Shown: positions 8,097-17,900 of the stretch, piece by piece | Numbering within the stretch: position 1 is the stretch's first letter | Layout: each line of letters begins with the position of its first letter | NCBI GenBank assembly: GCA_905372035.1 | Contig: CAJPNN010000008.1 | Span: 1-40,984 of the forward strand | Source: Bacillota bacterium | GTDB lineage: Bacteria; Bacillota; Clostridia; Peptostreptococcales; Anaerovoracaceae | DNA: 40,984 nucleotides | Direction: 5' to 3' | The notes under the pieces: model-generated | Database searches by the model: none | The model's input: only the letters and a program-made list of their open reading frames with translations | Told to the model about the DNA's origin: nothing | Position numbers and translations under genes: made by a program

Positions 8097-8600
8097 TCAA
8101 TACTCTCTTTTTCGCAAATTCTTAAGCGGAATATAAAGTACATATGCACCGACTATTCCTACAAGGGTTTGTAGGAGATTGCCGGGAAGCGATCCTATGG
8201 CGGCACCCGTGCCGCCATATATAAAATAGGTGGCAACAGTATAACCTGCGCATTGCAACAACCCGCCGGAAAGTGCGGCAATTATAAAAGCTTTTTTATC
8301 TCCGTTTGGAGAGAGCTTGTTATATAACGTTCCCGTTGTGAAAGCCATCAACCCTTTAAACAGACATGTCGGACCCGCCCACACCATATATCCGAGAAAA
8401 AAATCGGACATTGCGGCTCCGAGAGATCCTGCGATTACACCTTTTTTACGACCCAACAAAATAACAGCCAGAAATATCATTGTATCACCCAAATGTAAAT
8501 ATCCGAACGGATATGGAATTTTCAATGCAAATGTAGCTATAAAAACTAAAGCCAAAAACAATCCGGTTTCACATATATTTATAATCTTTTTGTTGTTCAT
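8097..8600 (-). CDS. ECF transporter S component (substrate-binding membrane subunit)
   Basis: A 167-residue integral membrane protein with about five or six hydrophobic helices. It has the typical S-component opening, where an early helix is followed by PYPFGYLHLGDT and ILLGRKKGVIAGSLGAAMSDFFLGY. Such proteins bind a vitamin or related compound and share an energising ECF module (EcfA, EcfA', EcfT) that is not encoded here. The substrate cannot be assigned; HmpT/riboflavin-type relatives are the nearest by eye. The start is MNNKK at 8600, with a GGAGG at 8617-8613 that is somewhat far away (12 nt). It converges on serA with only 27 nt between the stop codons and no obvious terminator. Confidence 0.78.
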   Translation of the reverse strand: MNNKKIINICETGLFLALVFIATFALKIPYPFGYLHLGDTMIFLAVILLGRKKGVIAGSLGAAMSDFFLGYMVWAGPTCLFKGLMAFTTGTLYNKLSPNGDKKAFIIAALSGGLLQCAGYTVATYFIYGGTGAAIGSLPGNLLQTLVGIVGAYVLYIPLKNLRKREY

Positions 8601-8632
8601 TTCAGATCAATACCTCCACTTCATTTAAATTA

Positions 8633-8661
8633 AGTTTAGCACTGCGAATTTGAATTTTCAA
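8633..8661 (-). promoter_or_regulatory. candidate promoter of the ECF S component
   Basis: On the minus strand TTGAAA (8661-8656), 17 nt, then TAAACT (8638-8633), about 35 nt before the start codon. The -10 is weak. The leader is too short for a known vitamin riboswitch. Confidence 0.3.
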
Positions 8662-8888
8662 TCATTGACAGTTACATTTAAAGTAAATCAAATTAAACAT
8701 TTAATTCAGTAAATTTCGTTTTAGGATTAATACCGAGAGTCACTTTTCAAATTTACGAATCAAACCAAACGCACGAGCACATGCGGAAGAGTGTGTAAGA
8801 AATTCGATCAAGACATTTAAATACAAGATCAAATGTATTTAAATTTTGTAAAAATTCAATAAAGAATATAATATATTTCAAAAAAATA

Positions 8889-8917
8889 TTGTAACTTAGT
8901 GAAATCTGGGATATAAT
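8889..8917 (+). promoter_or_regulatory. promoter of the first surface-protein operon
   Basis: TTGTAA (8889-8894), a 17-nt spacer and TATAAT (8912-8917). It matches the promoter at 4274-4302 in both hexamers and spacing. Confidence 0.55.
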
Positions 8918-9130
8918 GGACGAAATATTAAGTATTGTTGTATTGGTGGGCAGTATTGCCTAAATCATATTATTTTAGCTTAACTTAACTAATCAAAATT
9001 AACTGAGCGGGATCAGATTTATTTTGCTTTATTGAGTCGGTAAACTGAGAGTTTGCCGTCAGTATGGCTACATGAATCGGCTCTGTTTTGATCTATTGAA
9101 TTGAATAAAAAGTACTTGGAGAATGTTGTT
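8918..9130 (+). other. long 5' leader of the surface operon with hairpins
   Basis: About 205 nt of transcribed leader. It contains an 8-bp hairpin CGGTAAAC/GTTTGCCG (9038-9045 with 9051-9058) and a possible closing pair GATCA/TGATC (9011-9015 with 9089-9093). I recognise no riboswitch class. The stretch 8662-8888 upstream is A/T rich and shows no gene or other feature. Confidence 0.3.
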
Positions 9131-12100
9131 ATGGATTTCAGTAAAAAAATTATGTACGGAAAGAGGACATTGCTTTTCACAGCAATGGTTTTTGCGTGTC
9201 TTGGAATATGTATAGGCATGTTTATGCACGTGTTTGCGGAGACACCGAAACTCGTTTTCACAGGAGTAAGAATGCAGAGTGCGGCGGACGGATCCGTACA
9301 GGCACTTGTGGATGTAAACCTGAGAGAATATGAGGGTATGGGTGTAGGATTTACGATGTCGTACGATAAAAATATCGTCGAACCTTCAAATATTACCGAC
9401 AATCAGCCGCTTACGGCGAAAGATACTACAGGATCTTTTCTTTTAATCAACGGGAAGTATTTCCCTCAAAAAAGTATGCTCAACCTTTCATCATTTAACA
9501 AAGAGGGAGAGGTAGAAGGCAGAATCACAACAAACCCGGGAATTCCGGACGACAAAAACGGAGATTATATATTCGATAAAAAGTTCGATGGAGAATCTTC
9601 CACAAATCCGAATGTATACAAATATATAAATGCAAATACGCCGGAGGGGCTGAAAGTGGCAACTCTGAGTTTTAGAGTGAAAGATCCGCAGGCGTTCGCA
9701 AAACTCGACAAAGACGGACTTGAACAGGTGTTCAGTATAAAGAACGGTGCTGACGGGAAAAAAGCTTTTGATATATCATATGTAGATATAACTAAACACC
9801 CGCCGGAAGTATTTTATAACGAAGACGAAAATCTCGGATTTGAATTCCAACTTGAAAATACAATTTCCAAAGTTTTAGTTGCCAAAGGCAGCAGCATAGA
9901 GGTAAGTGCGGCGGAGATCTATAAGAACGGCACGGAAAACGATTTGATCGACTATTTAAATGCGCACATGAGAGATGTCGTTGTTCAGTATGCCGACGGT
10001 GCGAGTGTCATGGATAAAATCAGATGGGGCGAAAACAATTTCACATTTGAGGATGTTCAGAACAGCTCAACTTGGCATGTTAAGGGCGGAGAGAAAGCGG
10101 CATATAGAATAAAGCAAAACTATAACGATGAAGTAAAAGTGGAAATTTTGCTCAAAGTGAGACCGGTAAATATAATCGGATATAAGGTGGACAAAGAGTT
10201 TATCGCATATAGACAGGATAACAAACCTACAAAAAAAGAAGATTTACAGTTGCCTAAAAAAGTAAAAACGATATTTGACAGGGTGGTTCCGGGACATTTG
10301 GATTATAAGATAAATATCCTTGGAGGATGGAAGCAGGAAAGCTCTCCGAACGACAAAGACTTTTTTGATGCGGACGCACCGAAGGGAGAGTATAAATTTG
10401 TCGGAGATGTCGATTTGGTAAATTTGCCTCCGTGGGCAACGATAAAAGAAGAAAAAGCAAGAGCTGTAAGAGTAATAAACGACATTGATATACCGGACCT
10501 TGACAACAATAAAATTTCAGCGGTAGTCGAAGATGACGGGACACTTGTCGTTACGGTTGAAAAACTCGGAACGTTGACTTATTTACATGATGATACGACA
10601 TTTGAAATAAAGATGCCTAACGGACAAGTCATAGACAGAAGTGCATTCAACAAACCTAATAAAGGAATATACGAAGAAAAAATAAACTACCCGGGTTCGG
10701 GACAGGCACAAATAAAGATAAGAACGGGCGTTACTAAAAATGCCATGCAGGAAGCATTGCAGTCCTATATAAATATGGGAAAAAGACTTGGAAGATACGG
10801 TATTTCGGCTAAAATTCCCGACAACTTCCGAACCAATGAAAGTTCTTTCAATACTGAACCGAGGAGAAATGTCTACACGGGAGGAGATGTAACCGAAGAC
10901 GGACTTACGGGTTATCATTTTGATTATTCGGGAGTAAAAAAAGATTTATTCCCTTTCCATAAAGGCGATGTGTTGCTCAACACTGTAAACCTGCCGGGAA
11001 GTGATGTTGTAGATACGACTTATATGGGAACGGACGGAAAAGAACCCGGCAAACTCGGCACCATAACGGTTGATGCGTGGACAAAGGTTTCGGGAGATCC
11101 GGATTCGGTAGGGGATGTTGTTGTGTATAAGGGTATTTTATCCACAACGGAGTACAGTGCTTACGGAAAGGTGGAGAACCTCGCATCGGATAAAAAGTTT
11201 GTAAAAATCAGCGTGCGCGTTAAAGAGGAAAGACCTCAGACGGAGCAGGAAGAAAAGATAGACAATATCGACGACTTTACTTTTAATACACAAAGAGTCG
11301 GATATAGCAGCGGAGATATACAGAGCAAAGATTTTCTGATAGAAAATATCGGAGAGGGCGATATAAGAGGGCTTAATGTTACCTTTGATGCAGCAGGTGA
11401 AGGTGCGTTCAGAGTGGTACAAAAACCTGTCTATTATCTGAATAAAGGGGAGCGAACGGAGTTTGTAATAGCACCGAGAGAAGGGCTTCCTTCAGGAAGG
11501 TATACAGGAAAAGTCACAGTTTCATCCAACAGGACGAGCAATCTTAGAAGTTTTTATGTAAACTTTACGGTTTCGGATACGGATATATATAAGGTTGAGA
11601 TAAGAGTAAATGATCCTAAGCAGGGCAAGGCCGTAGTTGTAGGCGGAATGATGTTTAAAAAGGGAGATACGGTTACTATCAAGGCTACGCCTAACAGCGG
11701 ATACAGATTTTCGAGATGGACGCAAAGCCATCCGGGAGATCAGGTGGCATTTACATCGGATCTGTCAAAAGATACGACGTTTATTATGCCCGGAAATGAT
11801 GTAATTATAACAGCTAATTTTGCAGAAGAGGGAACAAGCGATCTCTATAAGATAAGCTATGGAAACTCGCCTTATGGACTTATCATGAACGATGACAGCT
11901 TGTCGGAAGATCAGAAGAGTGAATATAAGAAGTCATTTGACGACCATAAAAATACATTTATAGACTCCAAAGTCCCTAAGAACGGTGTGGCAAACATCAG
12001 GTATAGAGAAGAGGCATGGGGTGCGAAAGGCAAAACGTATAAGAATTATGACAAAGATGAACACGCATTGTTTATTTATAATGGACAAAGCTTTAAAGAT

Positions 12101-12613
12101 CCGGGACTTTCGGATGTAAAAGACAGCAAGGGAAATGCTGTGGCGTCGGTATCCGTTTCCAAGAAGATAACCGTTGACGTAATAGGAGATCCTGCGGAAG
12201 TATCGTTGCATAAGATGTTTAAAAATGTGGCGGCCCAGACTATAGACCTCGGAACAGGCTATGAAGGATCGGAAATATCAGCATTGAAAGACCTTGTTAT
12301 AAGACCGGGCGTTTATGAAATGGAATATAAATTTAACGATTATGACGGAAGGCCTGTAACGGTAAAAAAAGCGATTATAGTGCTTAGCAAGCGTGGAGAT
12401 GTCAACCTAGATAAAAAGTCAAATACCGAAGATGCTAAATATATTTCGGAGAGGTATAGAAACCGACTTCCTTTTGAATATTTATCAGTTTATGAAGCAG
12501 GAGCAAGACTTTATAAATATAGAATTTGTGATTTCAACGGAGACGGCAACGTTAATGCCGTTGACGCAAAGATGTTGAAGAAACCGGTAGTATATAAAGA
12601 ATACTACATGTAA
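9131..12613 (+). CDS. secreted multidomain surface protein with C-terminal dockerin-like module
   Basis: A 1160-residue exported protein. The start at ATG 9131 (MDFSKK) has TGGAGAA just upstream; an in-frame TTG at 9101 is less likely. A signal peptide ends near A36 (MHVFA-ET). Residues about 40-240 include a cohesin-like strand pattern (GFTMSYDKNIVEPSN). Beta-sandwich segments follow, then an ASH-like Ig domain (about 713-815) and a divergent InlB-type repeat (about 819-897, GYRFSRW). The YGNSPYG module starts near 908. The C-terminus holds two calcium loops of dockerin type: GDVNLDKKSNTED (about 1087) and CDFNGDGNVNAVD (about 1132), each with D/N at positions 1, 3, 5, 9 and D at 12. It has no SLH or LPXTG, so attachment probably depends on a partner. 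It is the first gene of a four-gene operon. Confidence 0.75.
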   Translation: MDFSKKIMYGKRTLLFTAMVFACLGICIGMFMHVFAETPKLVFTGVRMQSAADGSVQALVDVNLREYEGMGVGFTMSYDKNIVEPSNITDNQPLTAKDTTGSFLLINGKYFPQKSMLNLSSFNKEGEVEGRITTNPGIPDDKNGDYIFDKKFDGESSTNPNVYKYINANTPEGLKVATLSFRVKDPQAFAKLDKDGLEQVFSIKNGADGKKAFDISYVDITKHPPEVFYNEDENLGFEFQLENTISKVLVAKGSSIEVSAAEIYKNGTENDLIDYLNAHMRDVVVQYADGASVMDKIRWGENNFTFEDVQNSSTWHVKGGEKAAYRIKQNYNDEVKVEILLKVRPVNIIGYKVDKEFIAYRQDNKPTKKEDLQLPKKVKTIFDRVVPGHLDYKINILGGWKQESSPNDKDFFDADAPKGEYKFVGDVDLVNLPPWATIKEEKARAVRVINDIDIPDLDNNKISAVVEDDGTLVVTVEKLGTLTYLHDDTTFEIKMPNGQVIDRSAFNKPNKGIYEEKINYPGSGQAQIKIRTGVTKNAMQEALQSYINMGKRLGRYGISAKIPDNFRTNESSFNTEPRRNVYTGGDVTEDGLTGYHFDYSGVKKDLFPFHKGDVLLNTVNLPGSDVVDTTYMGTDGKEPGKLGTITVDAWTKVSGDPDSVGDVVVYKGILSTTEYSAYGKVENLASDKKFVKISVRVKEERPQTEQEEKIDNIDDFTFNTQRVGYSSGDIQSKDFLIENIGEGDIRGLNVTFDAAGEGAFRVVQKPVYYLNKGERTEFVIAPREGLPSGRYTGKVTVSSNRTSNLRSFYVNFTVSDTDIYKVEIRVNDPKQGKAVVVGGMMFKKGDTVTIKATPNSGYRFSRWTQSHPGDQVAFTSDLSKDTTFIMPGNDVIITANFAEEGTSDLYKISYGNSPYGLIMNDDSLSEDQKSEYKKSFDDHKNTFIDSKVPKNGVANIRYREEAWGAKGKTYKNYDKDEHALFIYNGQSFKDPGLSDVKDSKGNAVASVSVSKKITVDVIGDPAEVSLHKMFKNVAAQTIDLGTGYEGSEISALKDLVIRPGVYEMEYKFNDYDGRPVTVKKAIIVLSKRGDVNLDKKSNTEDAKYISERYRNRLPFEYLSVYEAGARLYKYRICDFNGDGNVNAVDAKMLKKPVVYKEYYM

Positions 12614-12626
12614 TAGGAGGGATTCG

Positions 12627-14765
12627 GTGAATAATGAATTTATAATGATGAAAAAAAGGTTATCCGTAATATTGGTAGCCACGATGGTTTTTACGTTGTT
12701 CGGAGGGCTGTCGTTTAAAAAACCGGTTTATGCGGGTAGCGAAAAACCTACAATACACGTAAAATTTATGGGCATTTCAAAAAATAATGAAGGCCCGGCG
12801 GATTCTGCAAAAGAAATACCTAAAATAGAGGATAAGGATGTAGGAAAGATATTCTGGGTAGGAGTATCGTTAAGCAATTTATCAAAAGTAGATTATATAA
12901 AAACTCACGGTGTTTTCGGAACAGAGATAGGTTTTGAGTATGATCCCAAGTATGTTGAACCTTGCAGCGACTTACCTGACGGAGAACTCGGAGGAGCTCA
13001 GGCGGACTCGGAAGAGGCATGGCTTAAGACCATTCAGAAATTTAACGAGACGGACGGAATGTGGGCTAAAGCCGACTATGAGATTGAACCTTCAAGCAGC
13101 ATTAAAAGCACGGACCCCTCTCAGGCAGACGGCAGAGAAGAAGATGTTATGCCCGGTTGGAAAATGTCATTCGTGAAAATCGAGAAAAAGGACGGAGCGA
13201 CGGGCGACAGCAAGTTTAAAGGAATAAGCGATAATGACGAGCACTTTATATTAAAAATACCTTTTAAAATTAAATCCGTTCCGGTAGGACCGGATAAACC
13301 GATTTCGTTTAAGCTTGCCAGAGGACCGGAAACGCTCGGACTGTATACGGGGGAAGATGAGAATTCACCGTATCAGTACTGGGAGAAAGAGGACAGAACA
13401 GTTCCGGAAGTGAATCTTAAGAATACGTTTGATTTTGGCGGAGACATAAACATCTTTACGGGAACGGCAGTGGAGCCTCCTATCGGTGGAGATAAAATAA
13501 GTACGATGACAGTAAAGCGAAATTATCATGATGCCAAGGAAGATAAGGATAAGGAAGAGAACGTAAAACTGCATGATGCGGTATTTCCGGCAGCAGAGCC
13601 TCTGACGGAAAAGGTCTTTGATCCTGCCGTTAAGAAATATTATATCCAGGTTAAGCATGATACAAAGTCGATCGACTTTACAACGGGCGGAAGTACGGCA
13701 GCGCCTACAGCAAAATTGAATTATAAGCTTACTCCGGCAGTGGCTGACGAAAAGTCATATGTTGCAGCGGCAACAGGAACGGAAAAGGAGTACAGGATAA
13801 CAGTACCTATAGCGGATCTTAAGGACGTGAAAATGGATACTGAGACAGGCTTTAATAATGTGCTCACAATCAGTGCGGAGGGAGAAAGCTACGAAATATA
13901 TATAAGGAAGCTTGTGGAACCTAAGATCATACTTAATTATGGTAACAGCCCTTATGGATGTATTGAACGAATGTCAGCATGGGATGAAGCTAAAAAGGCA
14001 AAAGCCAGAGCGGATTTTGACGATGACTATAAATTTACTGCTGAAAATACACCTGATGGATGTGTTACAGGTGTAAAATATACACCGCAGGCATGGGGAA
14101 ATCCGAATACTATGACAGAAGTTTCTCCGGGAACAGATTTAGAAAAATGGAAATTAAATAATCCCGGGAAAACACCTTATATAAATTATGATAAAGATCC
14201 GAGTATTGTATTTGCCCAAATGAGTCAAGATATTATTGATAGGGGAGTAACGTTAAAAGATTCATTAGATAGGATAGTTCCTTTAAATCTTACAAATAAA
14301 GTTGTGCGTGAAGTATATTATGATCAAATGAAAACAGCAGGAATAAGAGGATTTAAAGAGAATGTTTTAGAAAATCAAAAAATTGTTGGCGAACTCGACG
14401 GAACCCAAGAAAATAATGTTATAAAAATGAAATCTGTTAGAGGGAGAGCAGGACTATCAAAAATAATATATAAATATGTTGATATAACTGGAACAGAAGC
14501 TACAGCTGTTAGGTGTATGACTATATTACCCAAACTTGGAGATGTAGACATGAACGGATATGTCAATCCGGTTGATGCAACACTTGTCAACAAGTCATCG
14601 AAATCTCCATTACCAAGTGAACAAACTGTAGGTCTTGAAGTTCAAGGGAGAATATTTAAATATAGAGTAGTGGATGTTGATAAAAATTTATATATAAACC
14701 CGGTTGATGCAACTTCTATAAATAAAGCAGGATCTGTTCCATTGAAGCCATTTTATTTGTATTAA
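12627..14765 (+). CDS. secreted protein: cohesin-like N-terminal domain, cadherin-like domain, dockerin-like C-terminus
   Basis: A 712-residue exported protein. GTG 12627 is the likely start, with AGGAGGG 5 nt upstream and only 13 nt after the previous stop; ATG 12645 or 12648 is possible. A signal peptide ends near A36 (KPVYA-GS). Residues about 40-285 form a domain shared with the next two proteins, with the cohesin-like motif IGFEYDPKYVEP. Residues about 290-430 look like a cadherin-like beta-sandwich (PF12733 type). The YGNSPYG module begins near 437. Dockerin-like loops lie at about 638 (GDVDMNGYVNPVD) and 681 (VDVDKNLYINPVD), both with canonical calcium positions and the same P-V at positions 10-11. 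Leucine TTA and proline CCA codons become common near the 3' end (see Findings). Confidence 0.75.
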   Translation: MNNEFIMMKKRLSVILVATMVFTLFGGLSFKKPVYAGSEKPTIHVKFMGISKNNEGPADSAKEIPKIEDKDVGKIFWVGVSLSNLSKVDYIKTHGVFGTEIGFEYDPKYVEPCSDLPDGELGGAQADSEEAWLKTIQKFNETDGMWAKADYEIEPSSSIKSTDPSQADGREEDVMPGWKMSFVKIEKKDGATGDSKFKGISDNDEHFILKIPFKIKSVPVGPDKPISFKLARGPETLGLYTGEDENSPYQYWEKEDRTVPEVNLKNTFDFGGDINIFTGTAVEPPIGGDKISTMTVKRNYHDAKEDKDKEENVKLHDAVFPAAEPLTEKVFDPAVKKYYIQVKHDTKSIDFTTGGSTAAPTAKLNYKLTPAVADEKSYVAAATGTEKEYRITVPIADLKDVKMDTETGFNNVLTISAEGESYEIYIRKLVEPKIILNYGNSPYGCIERMSAWDEAKKAKARADFDDDYKFTAENTPDGCVTGVKYTPQAWGNPNTMTEVSPGTDLEKWKLNNPGKTPYINYDKDPSIVFAQMSQDIIDRGVTLKDSLDRIVPLNLTNKVVREVYYDQMKTAGIRGFKENVLENQKIVGELDGTQENNVIKMKSVRGRAGLSKIIYKYVDITGTEATAVRCMTILPKLGDVDMNGYVNPVDATLVNKSSKSPLPSEQTVGLEVQGRIFKYRVVDVDKNLYINPVDATSINKAGSVPLKPFYLY

Positions 14766-14921
14766 TTCTTTGAAGAATAAATTTAATAAAGAAAGAGAGG
14801 GTGTGATAGCTTAAGTTGTTGTTGGAGATTAAAAAAGGTTTATTGGGTGGCATAATATATATCATTTGTTGAGAAAGGAGCATGTTTGTGTATTTTGATT
14901 AAAATACACAAGGGAATTATT

Positions 14922-17900
14922 ATGAAAACGAAAAAGCAAATTGCATGGATATTGATAATGATGCTTTTAGTAACTTATTTTCCAAGTACAGCATTCGGAA
15001 GCGAGTTTGGCGAAGTTGGTCGAGGCAGAGTTAAAATGAGTTTGGACTTTTTAAATGTTGATAATCTCAAGGCAGGACCAACAGATAGCGCTTCGTCAGT
15101 TCCGCAACTGAATGCGGGGGACATTGTTTGGGTAGGGTTGCGTGTATCAGATATGACAAAAGCTAATTGGCCGGTGCTTGCTGATTATGGAATACAACAG
15201 TTAAAAATGACATTTAATTATGATACAAGATATATTGTACCATATACAGAATACTCATATAAGAGCGAAGCAGATCTAGGAGATCCTGATTCAAATTTTC
15301 AAGAATCCATATTAAAATATTCAGGGTGGGATGCAAAGTATGCCTGGAATTCAGCAGGGACAACTTATCAACAGGAGATAAATTTAGACAGTGCAGAACC
15401 AAGCTATGTGGATGCACAGCATTCGAAAGCCTTTGCTTTGCATATCGAAATACCAGATAGGCTCCCTGTTACTAAGCAAAGATTTTATAATTCAGATGAT
15501 GCTAGCAGTTCATATATTTTTAAAATACCTATGAAAATAGTTAGTTTACCGCCAGAAGGGACAAAGATACTTGAAAATAGTTTAAGCGGGAATAATACTG
15601 CTGCAGTTTTTGCGAAACAAGGAGAGATGAATGATGAATGGTCTGGTGAGTGGGATGCCAACTCTGAAGATCTTAGTATTAATAGGAATTTAAAAAATTA
15701 TATTGTTTTTAAAGGTAATGTAGATTTATTCCCATCAAAAGTTTCTGTTACTTATCATGATAATGCCAGTGTTGATAAGCCTGTAACTGCTAATTCTGCT
15801 GAGGGTGTTAAACAGAAAGTTGCACAAGGTAACAGTTTGAAGGATGAGAACCTGACAATCCAGCAGGGACCGACAAGACCGGGATATATATTTAAAGGCT
15901 GGTTTGAAGGTGCAGGAGCAACAGGGGCTGAATTTACCAATGAAACCAAGCTTAATGCAGATAAAGAAGTTTACGCTAAGTGGGCAGAAGGTTATGCCAT
16001 AACTTTCAATGCTAATGGTGGAGAACTGAATAAAGGCACTGCGGGTGTTTATACTGTTGAAAAAGAAAAAGGACACTTACTTGAGGCGGGAGATGTTCCT
16101 ACTGCAACAAGAGAAGGTTATAAATATGATAAATGGAATACAAAAGCCAACGGAACAGGAACCGATATATCTAAGGATCAAGTTGCCGGACATAATTTCA
16201 ACAATACAAGTGCAACGTTATATCCTGTTTGGGTTCCTGACGGAAGCAAACAGACTGCAAAGGTTGAGTTTGACAGAAACGTAAAAGGCGAAAATATTAA
16301 GATAAATCCTGAGAGCATTACGCTTAATGTAGGAGATAATATAGGTCTGGGAATGCCTGATGAACCTACGAGAGAAAATTATACTTTTACAGGATGGAAT
16401 ACTAAGAGAAACGGAACAGGTGACAAGTTCGATAAAGATACAAAAGTACAGGGCAATATAAAAGTATATGCTCAGTGGAAACCTAATTCAGCCGTTTTAG
16501 ATCCGAAAGATGTAAAAGTTACATTTGAAAGCACGGATGCAACTAAGCCTGCAAATCCGGGAGAAGTGAGTATAAAAGCAGGAAGCAGTGTCGGATATGC
16601 AATGCCTGATGAACCGGAAAGGACAGGATATGCTTTCGGAGGATGGAAAGACAAGACAACACAAGCAGACTTCGATGCGGATACAATAGTTAATGAAGAT
16701 AAAACGGTTGTTCCTAAGTGGGTTGAAGATGCTACCGTAACATTTAATGAAAATGGCGGTACCAAGGGCGCAGGCTACACCGATTCGGTTAAGGTTTCAG
16801 TAGGAAAGAAGATTCCGGCGGACAAGTTCCCTACAGCAGCAAATCTTACAAGGGACGGTTATACGCTCAAAGGTTGGAATACCAAGGCAAACGGAACAGG
16901 TGAAAACTATGATGAAAATACAGTAATAAACGGAAATACCACTTTATATGCCAAGTGGGAAGCTGATGCTGCAACTGCCGTAACTGTTAAATTTGACGGC
17001 AATAGAGCAACAAAAGAAGCAAATCCTAAGGAAGTTTCCGTTAAAAAGGGTGATTCATTAGGAACTATGATGCCGGATAATCCGGAAAGAACAAACTATA
17101 AGTTCAAAGAATGGAATACTAAAAAGAACGGAACAGGTGAAGTATTCACAAAAGATACTGTAGTTAATGAAGGAAAAACAGTTTATGCACAGTGGGAAGC
17201 AGATCCGGCTATAGTATCACCTAAGAATGTAACAGTTACATTTGACAGCGACGGTGCCGATACACCTGCAAACCCTGCAAGCATTACAATAAAAGCGGGA
17301 GATAATATAGGTGAAGGCAATATGCCGAACAATCCTGTGAAGAACGGATTCGTATTTGACAAGTGGTTATCTACGGGAGATAACAGTGAATTTACAGGGA
17401 ATACTCCGGTAAATGACAATATTATGGTAAAAGCTACTTGGAAGACAAATCCTCAGATTACGTTCAACGCTAACGGTGGAAAGATCGACGGTCAGGATAC
17501 AAAAGCTGTAGATGTGACCTATAATACACCACTTTCAGCGGCAGCTGTTCCTACGGCGCAGAGAGCGGATTATGAATTTGTTAAGTGGAATACTAAGGCA
17601 AACGGTACGGGAGATGATCTTGATACTGTTTCTAACAGAACTGAGAATGCGACATATTATGCAATATGGAAAGCAACCAAAGATCCTGTTACAGTAACGT
17701 TTAACGGAAACGGAGCAGGGAAAGAAGCAAATCCTGCTACAATAACAGTGAATAAGGGAGATAAGATAGGTCTTGGAATGCCTGAAGCTCCTGAAAGAGA
17801 CAAGTATAAATTTGATAAATGGAATACTAAGCAGAACGGCTCAGGAACAGAATTTACAGGAGAAACACCTGTACAGGATAATATGACCGTTTATGCACAG

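Noticed and set aside
8190..8222. Palindromic GGCGGC...GCCGCC near the middle of the ECF S-component gene
   Set aside because: It lies in coding sequence encoding a glycine/alanine-rich helix turn; not a terminator (no T run) and not related to the terminal repeat array despite a similar GCGGC core.
8918..9130. c-di-GMP or other known riboswitch before the first surface gene
   Set aside because: Hairpins are present, but none of the conserved core sequences of the GEMM or other classes I know could be found.
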